From the NCBI RefSeq assembly GCF_039537405.1, contig NZ_BAABAL010000019.1, positions 310,001 to 374,000 of the forward strand: a DNA stretch of 64,000 bases, written 5' to 3'. The position numbers and the translations under genes are program-made. Below, piece by piece: positions 53,115-61,105 of this stretch; the first letter of the stretch is position 1; each line of letters begins with the position of its first letter. The notes under the pieces are model-generated. The model was not told where the DNA came from and made no database searches. It saw only the letters and a program-made list of their open reading frames with translations. The DNA is from Allokutzneria multivorans. GTDB lineage: Bacteria > Actinomycetota > Actinomycetes > Mycobacteriales > Pseudonocardiaceae.

Positions 53115-53198
53115 ATGAACTTCGCAGCCATGTCCGTCCTTTCCCGTAGGAGCGCACACCGTGCCATCGCACGCCCTCCCCGCCTGGCTGATCACTGA
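53115..53198 (+). CDS. Small upstream ORF, 27 residues
   Basis: ATG at 53115 has a strong SD (CGAGGAGGTGCGAC). The frame encodes MNFAAMSVLSRRSAHRAIAR plus seven more residues and stops inside the RIO-kinase gene, overlapping its start by 38 bases in another frame. It has a better SD than the kinase itself. Could be a leader controlling the kinase by coupling, or the start of a frameshifted gene. Unproven. Confidence 0.45.
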   Translation: MNFAAMSVLSRRSAHRAIARPPRLADH

Positions 53199-53901
53199 CG
53201 ACTCGGCAGTCGATCACGAGCTCGGGGTCCTCAAGACCGGCAAGGAAGCCGACGTCCACCTCATCGAGCGCTCGATCCCCGGTTCCGGGGCGAGCTGCCT
53301 GCTGGCGGCCAAGCGCTACCGGAGCTCCGAGCACCGGATGTTCCACCGCGACTCCGGCTACCTCGAAGGCCGCAAGACCCACAGGTCCCGCGACACCCGC
53401 GCCATCGCCAACCGCACGCGCTACGGCCGCGACGTCATCTCGCAGCAGTGGGCGAAAGCGGAGTTCACCGCGCTGACCCGGCTGTGGACGGCGGGAGTTC
53501 CCGTTCCCTACCCCGTGGAGCACCGGGGCACGGAGCTGCTGCTGGAGTTCGTCGGCGAACCCGACGGCTCGGCCGCACCGAGGCTCGCGCAGCTGCGGCC
53601 GGAGCCCGACGCCCTGCGCGCGCTGTGGTTCCAGCTCGTCGACGCGATGCTGCTGATGGCCGCCGAGGGCCTCACCCACGGCGACCTCTCCCCGTTCAAC
53701 CTGCTCGTGCACGCGGACCGGCTCGTGGTGATCGACCTGCCCCAGGTCGTGGACCTCGTCGCCAATCCGCAGAGCGAGCAGTTCCTCCGGCGCGACGTGC
53801 GCACCACGTGCGCGTGGTTCCTCGCTCGCGGGCTGCCCGAGGACGTGGCCGACGCGGACTGGCTGGAGGAGCTGCTGCGCCGCGAGGCCAGGCTGCTCTA
53901 G
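53161..53901 (+). CDS. RIO-type serine protein kinase
   Basis: 246 residues. RIO kinase pattern: GVLKTGKEADVHLIE (ATP loop), CLLAAKRYR with the catalytic Lys, GLTHGDLSPFNLLVHADRLVVIDLPQVVD containing HGDLSxxNxL (catalytic loop) and IDLPQ (metal-binding DxPQ). Such RIO1-like kinases act in ribosome maturation in archaea and eukaryotes; bacterial members are poorly studied. GTG at 53161 after TAGGAGCGCACACC. Confidence 0.88.
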   Translation: MPSHALPAWLITDDSAVDHELGVLKTGKEADVHLIERSIPGSGASCLLAAKRYRSSEHRMFHRDSGYLEGRKTHRSRDTRAIANRTRYGRDVISQQWAKAEFTALTRLWTAGVPVPYPVEHRGTELLLEFVGEPDGSAAPRLAQLRPEPDALRALWFQLVDAMLLMAAEGLTHGDLSPFNLLVHADRLVVIDLPQVVDLVANPQSEQFLRRDVRTTCAWFLARGLPEDVADADWLEELLRREARLL

Positions 53902-54220
53902 GCGGGTGCTCCAACTCACCCCGTTCTTGTCGCAGGCCGGGAGACACACCGCTGACCTGCGCGAATAGTTGATCATGAGCCCCGTCGCGGGAAACGGTTT
54001 TCCGCGACGGGGCGCACGGGGGCCGGGCCGATCCGGCGACCAGCTACACTGGGGAACGCACCACGTCAGTCGCGCGAAGATCGCGTCTGCCGGCCCGGTC
54101 GGCCGGTGGTGCTCCTGACCACTCAACGGCGCACAAAGCGCCGGGCCCGTCCTTGTGACCGTCTCGCGATCTGAATCGATCGGCGGGAGTCCCCGAGACG
54201 TGCCACGTCTCGGAGGATCT
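53902..54220 (+). promoter_or_regulatory. Promoter and long 5' leader of the DEAD-box helicase
   Basis: 319 bases without a gene. After the kinase stop comes a hairpin (CCCCGTCGCGG / CCGCGACGGGG, 53981-54014) that can end the kinase message. A TACACT -10 box lies at 54045-54050, giving a leader of roughly 165 bases. This leader is rich in complementary GC blocks and ends with the stem CGAGACG / CGTCTCG (54194-54200, 54206-54212), which touches the SD GGAGG (54212-54216). Temperature- or self-controlled translation is plausible, as for other helicase genes. Confidence 0.55.
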
Positions 54221-56098
54221 GTGTCCATCGTTTCACCTGCCCGGACCGAGCACGCCCAGCGCAAGCCTCGCCACCGGGTGACCAGCCCTGCCGCCGTCGA
54301 GGCGCAGGACGTTCCGGAGACCGCCGACGTCGCCGACGTCGAAAGCCCGGAGACCAAGACCTTCGCCGAGCTGGGCCTGCCCGAGGTGCTCGTCGAGCGC
54401 CTCGCCAAGCGCGGCATCGTCGACGCGTTCCCGATCCAGGCCGCCACGCTGCCGGACTCCCTCGCCGGGCGCGACCTGCTCGGCCGCGGCCAGACCGGCT
54501 CCGGCAAGACCCTGGCCTTCGGCCTGCCGATGCTCGTCGCCCTCTCCCAGGGCCGCACCAAGCCGCTGCAGCCGCGCGGCCTGGTCCTGGTGCCCACCCG
54601 TGAGCTGGCCATGCAGGTCCGCGACTCGCTCGGTGATCTGGCGGAGGGCCTCGGCCTGCGCTGCAACATCGTCGTCGGCGGCACCTCGTTCCCGAAGCAG
54701 GTCGCGGCGCTGCGGCGCGGGGTCGACCTGCTGATCGCCACCCCCGGCCGCCTCAGCGACCACATCCGCCAGGGCACCTGCTCGCTGGCGGAGGTCCAGG
54801 TCACCGCGCTGGACGAGGCCGACCAGATGGCCGACATGGGCTTCCTGCCCCAGGTCCGCGAGCTGCTGGACCAGGTCGCGCCCAACGGCCAGACGCTGCT
54901 GTTCTCCGCCACCCTCGACGGCGACGTCGACCAGCTGGTGCGGCGCTACCTGACCGACCCGGTGACCCACTCGACCGCGCCGCCCTCGGCGAGCGTGTCC
55001 ACGATGGACCACCACGTGCTGCTGATGAGCAACGACGACAAGCTCGACGTCGTCGCCGAGGTGGGCGCCCGCGAGGGCAGGACCATCATGTTCGTCCGCA
55101 CCAAGCACGGCGTTGACCGGCTGACCAAGAAGCTGCGCTCCGTCGGCGTGAAGGCCGGCGGCCTGCACGGCGGCAAGACCCAGGGCGCGCGCACCCGCAC
55201 CCTCGGCGACTTCCGCGACGGCGTCACCACCTGCCTGGTGGCGACCAACGTCGCCGCCCGCGGCATCCACGTCGACGACGTGAGCCTGGTCGTGCACGTC
55301 GACCCGCCGCTGGACCCGAAGGACTACCTGCACCGCGCGGGTCGCACCGCGCGCGCGGGCCAGGCCGGTGTCGTCGTCACGCTGGCGCTGCAGGCGCAGC
55401 GCCGCTCCGTGCAGGCGATGACCTCCAAGGCGGGCGTGCAGCCGACCATCACCCGGGTCCGCCCGGGCTGGACCGAGCTGAACGAGATCACCGGCGCGCA
55501 GAGGCCCAGCGGCATCGAACTGCCGGACGAGGCCGTTCGCCCCGAGCGTCGCCCGGCCCGCGCCGGTGGTGGCGAGCGCGGTGGCCGCTTCGGCCGTCGC
55601 CCCGCCCGTGACGGCGACCGCCCGCGCGGTTTCCGCCGCGACGACCGTGGTGACCGTGGCGGTTTCCGCGGCGAGGACGGTGGCGACCGTGGCTTCCGCC
55701 GCGACGACAACCGTGGCGAGGACCGTGGTGTCCGTCGCGAGGACCGTGGCGGTTTCCGCTCCGACGACCGTGGTGGCGAGCGCGGCGGCTTCCGCCGGGA
55801 CGACCGCGGTGGTGACCGTGGGGGCTTCCGCTCCGACGACCGTGGCGGCGAGCGCGGTGGCGACCGTGGCGGTTTCCGCCGGGACGAGCGCGGTTTCCGG
55901 GGCAACGACGACCGCCCGGCCCGCAGCGGCTTCCGCTCCGACGACCGCCCGAGCGGGCGCGCTCCGCGTGAAGAGTGGCGCCGCCCCGAGCGCGCCGCCG
56001 GTCCTCGCGACGACCGCGGCCACCAGGGTGGTGACCGCGCCGCCCGTCAGAACCGTGGCACCGGGGGCCGTCAGCGCTTCAACTCCCCCACCCACTAG
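54221..56098 (+). CDS. DEAD-box RNA helicase with Gly/Arg-rich tail
   Basis: 625 residues from the GTG at 54221 (SD GGAGG); an in-frame GTG at 54155 would add 22. Motifs: Q motif with FPIQAATLP, I GRGQTGSGKT, Ia PTRELA, Ib TPGRL, II here DEAD as LDEADQMADMG, III SATL, IV/V FVRTKHG and VATNVAARGIH, VI HRAGRTARAG. Residues about 470-615 form a low-complexity tail of RGGFRxDDRGG repeats, RGG-like RNA-binding and phase-separation-prone. Likely RhlE-type, working in RNA unwinding and decay at low temperature. Confidence 0.95.
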   Translation: MSIVSPARTEHAQRKPRHRVTSPAAVEAQDVPETADVADVESPETKTFAELGLPEVLVERLAKRGIVDAFPIQAATLPDSLAGRDLLGRGQTGSGKTLAFGLPMLVALSQGRTKPLQPRGLVLVPTRELAMQVRDSLGDLAEGLGLRCNIVVGGTSFPKQVAALRRGVDLLIATPGRLSDHIRQGTCSLAEVQVTALDEADQMADMGFLPQVRELLDQVAPNGQTLLFSATLDGDVDQLVRRYLTDPVTHSTAPPSASVSTMDHHVLLMSNDDKLDVVAEVGAREGRTIMFVRTKHGVDRLTKKLRSVGVKAGGLHGGKTQGARTRTLGDFRDGVTTCLVATNVAARGIHVDDVSLVVHVDPPLDPKDYLHRAGRTARAGQAGVVVTLALQAQRRSVQAMTSKAGVQPTITRVRPGWTELNEITGAQRPSGIELPDEAVRPERRPARAGGGERGGRFGRRPARDGDRPRGFRRDDRGDRGGFRGEDGGDRGFRRDDNRGEDRGVRREDRGGFRSDDRGGERGGFRRDDRGGDRGGFRSDDRGGERGGDRGGFRRDERGFRGNDDRPARSGFRSDDRPSGRAPREEWRRPERAAGPRDDRGHQGGDRAARQNRGTGGRQRFNSPTH

Positions 56099-56120
56099 CA
56101 CCTGAGCTCCACCAACGGGA

Positions 56121-56162
56121 AACCCCCGCCCCCACACTCAGCGTGGGGCGCGGGGGTTTCGC
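56121..56162. terminator. Bidirectional terminator between helicase and cysG
   Basis: GAAACCCCCGC with CCCCA pairs with TGGGG and GCGGGGGTTTC, a 16-base stem interrupted by one base, between two converging genes. Confidence 0.85.
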
Positions 56163-56186
56163 GCGTTCTCGGGGTTCGGTGCGGGC

Positions 56187-57392
56187 TCAGGGGGCTACAG
56201 CGGTCACTTCGCCGACGACGATGATCGCGGGCGGGCGGATCGCCTCGGTGGTGATCGTGGCGCCGAGCTTGTCCAGCGTCGTGCGCACCACTCGCTGAGC
56301 GCGCGTGGTGCCCTCCTGGATCACCGCTACGGGCGTTGTGGCGGGGCGGCCGTGCTCGATCAGCGTGCTCGCGAAGACGTCCGCGCGCTCGACGGCCATC
56401 ATCAGCACCAGGGTGCCGCGCAGCTTCGCCAGCGCGGGCCAGTCCACAAGGGACCGTTCGTCGGTCGGGCTCACATGTCCTGACACCACAACGACTTCGT
56501 GCGCGACACCGCGATGGGTCACCGGCACGCCTGCGACGGCGGGCACCCCGAAAGCACTCGTGACGCCCGGGACAACGGTCACCGGGACGTCGGCCTCGGC
56601 GCAGGCGAGCAGTTCCTCGAAGCCCCTGCCGAAGACGTAGGGGTCACCGCCTTTGAGGCGCACCACGAACTTCCCGGCCTTCGCGTGCTCGATCAGCGTC
56701 GAGTTGATCACGTCCTGGCTGGCCGCGCGGCCGTACGGGATCTTCGACGCGTCGACGACGAGCACGTGCGGCGCGAGCTCCTCCAGCAGCTCGCGCGGGG
56801 CGAGCCGGTCGGCCACCACGACATCGGCCTGCGCCAGCAAACGCCTGCCGCGCACCGTGATCAGCTCGGGGTCGCCAGGCCCACCACCGACGAGCGCCAC
56901 GCCGGGCAGAGCAGGCGAAGCGGCGTCGCTGACCACGCCCGAGCGCAGCGAGTCGACCACGGCGTTGCGCACGGCGGCGGAGCGCCGGTGCTCACCGCCA
57001 GCCAGAACGCCCAGCAGGAGCCCGTCGTGCGAGCCCACCGCAGGGGTCACGGCGGTGCCGAGGCGGGCGATGTCGGCGCGCACGCAGAACACGCGCTTCT
57101 GTTCAGCCTCAACGGTGATCGCCTCGTTCACGGCCGTGTCGTCGGTGCACGCGACCGCGTACCAGGCGCCGTCGAGATCGCCGTCCGCGTAGGTGCGGCG
57201 GGTCCAGGTGAACTCCCCCGCCGTCGCCATCGCCTCCACGGCCGGGGTCGCCTCCGGCGAGATGACCTCGATGACCGCTCCCGAGGCGACCAGTCGCGGC
57301 AGTCGGCGCTGGGCGACCGTGCCCGCACCGACCACCACGACGCGCCGCCCGGCGAGGTCCAACCCGGCGAGGTAGTGCTGCTCAGCCCGCAT
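56187..57392 (-). CDS. cysG: Siroheme synthase CysG-like (precorrin-2 dehydrogenase + uroporphyrinogen-III methyltransferase)
   Basis: 401 residues, two domains. Residues 1-150: Rossmann part VVVVGAGTVAQRRLPRL with the CysG_N helix, for NAD-dependent precorrin-2 oxidation and possibly iron/cobalt insertion. Residues about 165-401: SUMT domain VALVGGGPGDPELITVRGRRLL, RLKGGDPYVFGRGFEE and PVTHRGVA. It feeds siroheme and, through precorrin-2, the B12 pathway encoded upstream. The ATG at 57392 fits homologues such as Rv2847c. Confidence 0.92.
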   Translation of the reverse strand: MRAEQHYLAGLDLAGRRVVVVGAGTVAQRRLPRLVASGAVIEVISPEATPAVEAMATAGEFTWTRRTYADGDLDGAWYAVACTDDTAVNEAITVEAEQKRVFCVRADIARLGTAVTPAVGSHDGLLLGVLAGGEHRRSAAVRNAVVDSLRSGVVSDAASPALPGVALVGGGPGDPELITVRGRRLLAQADVVVADRLAPRELLEELAPHVLVVDASKIPYGRAASQDVINSTLIEHAKAGKFVVRLKGGDPYVFGRGFEELLACAEADVPVTVVPGVTSAFGVPAVAGVPVTHRGVAHEVVVVSGHVSPTDERSLVDWPALAKLRGTLVLMMAVERADVFASTLIEHGRPATTPVAVIQEGTTRAQRVVRTTLDKLGATITTEAIRPPAIIVVGEVTAVAP

Positions 57393-57447
57393 GACCGCTA
57401 AGCATGCCGATCCGCGCCGCCGAACACACCCGGAGAGCGCTGTGAGA

Positions 57448-58527
57448 TCACTCGCCCGCCGCGATCGCCGGGTGGCGTTCCTCGTAGCCGCGCGCCTTCC
57501 ACCACAGCACCGCGCCACCCCACGCCAGCAGGAAGGTCGCCGCGATGCCGTAGCCCATGATCTCGAACTGCTCGGAGATCTCGCCGATCCCGGCCAGCCA
57601 CGTCAGCCCGGCCTTCTCGGCGAGCAGCTGCGACACGTAGACCACCACCACGAAGCCCGCGATCGCCACGGTGATCGCGGTGGTGACCGTGTTGTAGAAC
57701 AACGTCCGCACCGGGTTGCGGTAGGACCACGAGTAGGCCCGCGTCATCAGCAGCGAGTCCAGCGTGTCGAACGTGCTCATCCCCGCCGCGAAGATCAACG
57801 GCAGGCTCAGCACCGCGACCAGCGGGAGCTGACCGCCCGCCGCGTGGGTCGCGGTGAGGCCGAGCAGCGTGATCTCCGAGGCGGTGTCCAGGCCGAGCCC
57901 CATCAGGAAGCCGACCGGGTACATGTGCCAGGACGAGCGGATCAGCACGCGCAGCCGCCCGCCGAAGATCCGGTTGAACACACCGCGGTTCATCAGCACG
58001 CGCTCGACCTCGGCCTCGGCCATCTCGCCGCGCTTCAGCTTCCGCCAGAGCCCGCTCAGCGAGCGCAGCACGCCCGCGTTGAGCACGGCGACGAGCAGCA
58101 GGAACGAGATCGCCACGATCGTCGCGATGGTGCCGGTGACCTCCTGCACGCCCTCCACCTCGGACTCCGCGACGGTGCCCGCGGCGAGCGCGACGACCAG
58201 CGCGAGCACGAGGACGACCGAGGAGTGGCCCATCGCGAAGAAGAAGCCGACGCCCATGGGGCGCTTGCCGCGCAACAACATCAGCCGCGTGGTGTCGTCG
58301 ATGGCGGCGATGTGGTCGGCGTCGAAGGCGTGCCGGACGCCGAGCACGTAGGCGATGGCGCCCGCCGAGGCGAGGATGCCGGAGCCGGGGAAGCTGTCGG
58401 CGTAGGCCAGGTACAGCCCGATGCCCACGACGTGCAGCACCACGATCGCGCCGATGATGCCGAAGAGCCTTCGCCGCTCCTGCGCGGTCCACGCGCCGCT
58501 GGGAGCCTGGGCGTCAAGGGACGTCAT
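57448..58527 (-). CDS. nicT: Nickel/cobalt transporter, NiCoT family
   Basis: 359 residues with about eight membrane helices. The helix II signature RHAFDADHIAAID binds the metal; LGLDTASEITLLG, GMSTFDTLDSLLM and FYNTVTTAIT are the other conserved NiCoT motifs. The cobalamin riboswitch in its leader argues that cobalt for B12 is the main cargo. SD AGGAGG 10 bases before the ATG. It is followed by cysG on the same strand. Confidence 0.95.
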   Translation of the reverse strand: MTSLDAQAPSGAWTAQERRRLFGIIGAIVVLHVVGIGLYLAYADSFPGSGILASAGAIAYVLGVRHAFDADHIAAIDDTTRLMLLRGKRPMGVGFFFAMGHSSVVLVLALVVALAAGTVAESEVEGVQEVTGTIATIVAISFLLLVAVLNAGVLRSLSGLWRKLKRGEMAEAEVERVLMNRGVFNRIFGGRLRVLIRSSWHMYPVGFLMGLGLDTASEITLLGLTATHAAGGQLPLVAVLSLPLIFAAGMSTFDTLDSLLMTRAYSWSYRNPVRTLFYNTVTTAITVAIAGFVVVVYVSQLLAEKAGLTWLAGIGEISEQFEIMGYGIAATFLLAWGGAVLWWKARGYEERHPAIAAGE

Positions 58528-58584
58528 GAAAGGAACCTCCTGGGTGCCTCGCCCGAGGGGGAGTTCGCGCGAGCCACGGCGTGG

Positions 58585-58715
58585 CGCGCGACCACCAGGG
58601 AGTTCCTGACTCTCGGATCACCTCGACCCGATCACAGTGGCGGGACCGTCCCGGATTCGCACCGGGTTCCTCGCACTGGTGGCGCCCCGCATCGTGGGGG
58701 CGGGGGCGAGGCCGC
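58585..58715 (-). ncRNA. nicT: Cobalamin riboswitch
   Basis: Read on the minus strand: GGAACCCGGTGCGAATCCGG, then GACGGTCCCGCCACTGTGA, and the B12-box part GAGTCAGGAACTCCCTGGTGG (58592-58612, trimmed ends). These are the conserved core segments of the class in order and spacing. A following CGCGCGCCACGCC/GGCTCGCGCG hairpin (58570-58592) and a CCTCGGGCGAGG hairpin near the SD are candidates for the expression platform. High B12 would shut off the transporter. Confidence 0.92.
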
Positions 58716-59280
58716 GTCAATCCGGCCGGAGGGGGTTGAGCCCGGGCCGTGTCGGCCACGTGATCTTCGACGGAGGCCGGCGGGAGGCCCGCGGGCGGTC
58801 CGGAGAGGGCTCCGAGAAAAGAAACGGAATAGGAGCGAAATGAGCTTTGCCTGCCCCGGGCGGCGGGAGGGGCAGGCAAAGCGGGTCGGCGAACGTGAAA
58901 CTCTTCCAGAAATCGACGAGGCCACGATCCCCGCCTCGACCGTACACTTCGTCGTCTCTTTCGCGGTCGCGATCTCAAGTTTCCGCAACCGCTCACACAC
59001 GTTCAGCAGTGGTGCTCGACTCTGGTCGGCTCAGCCGGAAGACCGGGGCCGGGTGGTGCCGTTGACCGGGCCGTCACGCTCAACCCAACGGTGACGGAGG
59101 ATCTCCCGTGGTCAACATTGCCGCGGCCGCGGATCTCGTCCTGGCCAGTGCTCGCAATTTCCACCTCCCACCTGGGACGTGTTACCTCGTCAAGACGGGC
59201 ACATCAATGGCACACCCGAATGCCCTTGCGCGGCAAGGGCTTGAGCCACCTTTTCATCACAACGTGCTACCGGTTGCGCA
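58716..59280. other. Gap upstream of the riboswitch, no recognised gene
   Basis: 565 bases. The outstanding feature is a perfect 14-base stem, GCTTTGCCTGCCCC (58844-58857) / GGGGCAGGCAAAGC (58869-58882), followed on the minus strand by a T-rich run (TTTCGCTCCTATTCCGTTTC), i.e. it looks like a minus-strand terminator with no gene ending there. A CCCTTG/CAAGGG hairpin lies at 59224-59240. Short frames on both strands have no recognisable product. The nicT promoter should lie near 58720-58840. Confidence 0.6.
58844..58882 (-). terminator. Orphan terminator-like hairpin
   Basis: 14-base perfect stem, 11-base loop, T/C-rich tail on the minus strand. It may end read-through from cbiG-cobJ before the nicT unit. 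Confidence 0.6.
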
Positions 59281-60984
59281 TCAATGCGCGGACGCGGGCG
59301 GAGTGACCATCCGGCCGCCGACCGCGCGGGTCCGCGAACTCCCGACGACGACCGTGGCGGAGGCCGGAACGGCTGCCGGGTCGAAGCCGGTGATCATCGC
59401 CACTTCGGCACCGGAACCGGCGCCGGCGCCTGGTCCGACGACGCCGACGGGGGTCCTCGGCGGGCGGTGCAGGCGCAGCAGGTCCAGCGCGGCGCCGAGC
59501 CGCCAGTCCGCGTTGTCCCGCAGGCAGACCACCACGTCGGCCTCGGCGACGGCGCGCACGCGCTGCTCGATCACCGGCCACGGCGTCGCGGAGTCGGCCA
59601 GGCTGATCACCGCGTGGTCGGCGCCGAGCGGAGCGCCCAGCGCGGCCGCTGCCGCCGACTCAGGGCTCACGCCGGGCACTCCGGCGATCTCGATCCGCGC
59701 GTCGGCCTGCTCCAGCGCGGGACCGATCAGCGCGCCGGAGCCGACCAGGGCCACGGAGAGCCCCGCGACGGCCAGGCGCACCGCTTCGGCCGCGCGCTGA
59801 CGTTCGTCGCCGGGCACGCTCACCCGGACCTCCGTGCCCTGGCGCAGCAGGTGCCGGACGCGCTCCAAGTCGGCTTCGAGCCCGACGACCACGGCAGCGC
59901 GGCGCAGTTCGGCCTCGGCGCGGGGCACGCGGAGGTCCTCGGCGTCCGGACCGGCGTCGACGATGACCAGCCGACCGCGCGGGCGCACCCTGGCCGCGGC
60001 GACGGTTGCCTTGTCCCCCTTGAGCTTCGCCGCGACCAGCTCCACCGGAGAGCCGCACGCCAGCTCACCCGCGGCGTGCAGCGCGGCGGCTTCGGCGACG
60101 CTGGGCGTGCCCATCTCCGCGCGCACGTCCTCGCTCGGCGTCGGCACGTCGACCCCGGCGAGGGTCTCCGCCGGGTAGTGCAGCAGGTCGGGCGCGCTGT
60201 CCTGCCAGAAGCCGTGGTCGTCGACCGCGTCCACGATTCCCGGCTCGTCCGACTTGGCGTCGACCGTGGCGAAGGCGCGCACCGCTCGCAGGTCCAGCTC
60301 GGCGCGCTCCGCCAGCTCGGCCAGCAGGCCGGTCACCGCGCCCGCCGACACCCCGATGGACGAGCCGATCCCGATCACCAGGGTCCTGGGCACGAGGCGG
60401 AGGACCTTGCCCTCGACCGAGAGCAGCCGGTCGTCCACCACCACCGTCCACTGTGGACCACTCGGCGGCGGTTCTTCGTGCACCGTGACGTTGGAAGGCA
60501 TGGCGGGCAAGGGAAAGCGCAGCGGATTGACCACGCGGACCGGCTCTCCGGCGAGCAGCGCGGCAGCGCAGTCGGCGAGTTCACCGTCCACAGTGGCCTC
60601 AAGCAGCTCGACCAGCTCGTCGAGGACCGTGGCGCCGACCGACTCCGCCGCCGTGGTGACGACCGGGCGGCAGCCGAGGAACTCGGCGACGCGGTCGGCC
60701 AGCGCGTTCGCCGCCGGGCCGCCGGTCAGCGCGACCGCGAAGCCGCTCTCCTCGTCGACGCAGACCACGGCCGGGTCGCCGTGCCGGTCGGTCAGCAGCG
60801 GCGCCACCATCCGCACCGTCGCCCCGGTGGACAGGAAGAACACGGCGGCGCCCAGTCGCGGCCACATCCGCCGCAGCGCGGGCTTCACCGCCCCTTCGAC
60901 CACCGCGGCGTCCGCGCCCAGGTGTGCCGCAAGCTCCCCCGCGGAACGACGCCCCTGCGCCGTCACCGCAAACAACCCGATCAC
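59281..60984 (-). CDS. CbiG-CobJ fusion protein (cobalt-precorrin-5A hydrolase + precorrin-3B methyltransferase-like)
   Basis: 567 residues. The first half is CbiG-like: MIGLFAVTAQGRRSAGELAAHL, FFLSTGATVRMVAPLL, then CbiG_C from about residue 190 (VIGIGSSIGVSAGAVTGLLAEL; FATVDAKSDEPGI). From about 320 the chain aligns with CobJ/CbiH: LGADHAVISLADSATPWPVIEQR, HRPPRTPVGVV, TVVVGSSRTRAVGGRMVTP. The CobJ part lacks a clear GxGPG SAM loop (it reads VIVDAGPDAEDL) and the NPRS-type segment is replaced by LRDNADWRL, so this half may be impaired or divergent. GTG start at 60984, no clear SD. Confidence 0.85.
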   Translation of the reverse strand: MIGLFAVTAQGRRSAGELAAHLGADAAVVEGAVKPALRRMWPRLGAAVFFLSTGATVRMVAPLLTDRHGDPAVVCVDEESGFAVALTGGPAANALADRVAEFLGCRPVVTTAAESVGATVLDELVELLEATVDGELADCAAALLAGEPVRVVNPLRFPLPAMPSNVTVHEEPPPSGPQWTVVVDDRLLSVEGKVLRLVPRTLVIGIGSSIGVSAGAVTGLLAELAERAELDLRAVRAFATVDAKSDEPGIVDAVDDHGFWQDSAPDLLHYPAETLAGVDVPTPSEDVRAEMGTPSVAEAAALHAAGELACGSPVELVAAKLKGDKATVAAARVRPRGRLVIVDAGPDAEDLRVPRAEAELRRAAVVVGLEADLERVRHLLRQGTEVRVSVPGDERQRAAEAVRLAVAGLSVALVGSGALIGPALEQADARIEIAGVPGVSPESAAAAALGAPLGADHAVISLADSATPWPVIEQRVRAVAEADVVVCLRDNADWRLGAALDLLRLHRPPRTPVGVVGPGAGAGSGAEVAMITGFDPAAVPASATVVVGSSRTRAVGGRMVTPPASAH

Positions 60985-61025
60985 CCCGAAACCCTATCCC
61001 CGCTCCACATCCCCCATCCGGGGTC

Positions 61026-61105
61026 GTACCCAATGTGGCATTTGTTTCGCCAGACGTAACCAGTGCCACATTGGGTACTTCAGTCCGCGCTGAGGGGGTT
61101 GAGGG
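61026..61105. repeat. ACCCAATGTGGCA hairpin, copy 3 with conserved flank
   Basis: Perfect 15-base outer arms (61026-61040 and 61064-61078) and, on its right, TCAGTCCGCGCTGAGG then GGTTGAGG, the inverted flank of copy 2. It lies between the cobL stop (61106) and the cbiG-cobJ start. Confidence 0.75.

Noticed and set aside
58640..58670. GTGCGAATCCGGG looks like a tRNA T-arm
   Set aside because: It is the conserved core of the cobalamin riboswitch; no acceptor stem or anticodon arm fits.
58632..59000. Minus-strand frame of 122 codons upstream of nicT
   Set aside because: It runs through the cobalamin riboswitch and a terminator-like hairpin; no SD.
59091..59800. Plus-strand frames starting near 59091 and 59108 with a GGAGG before 59108
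   Set aside because: They soon become antisense to cbiG-cobJ and resemble no protein; kept only as part of the unexplained gap.
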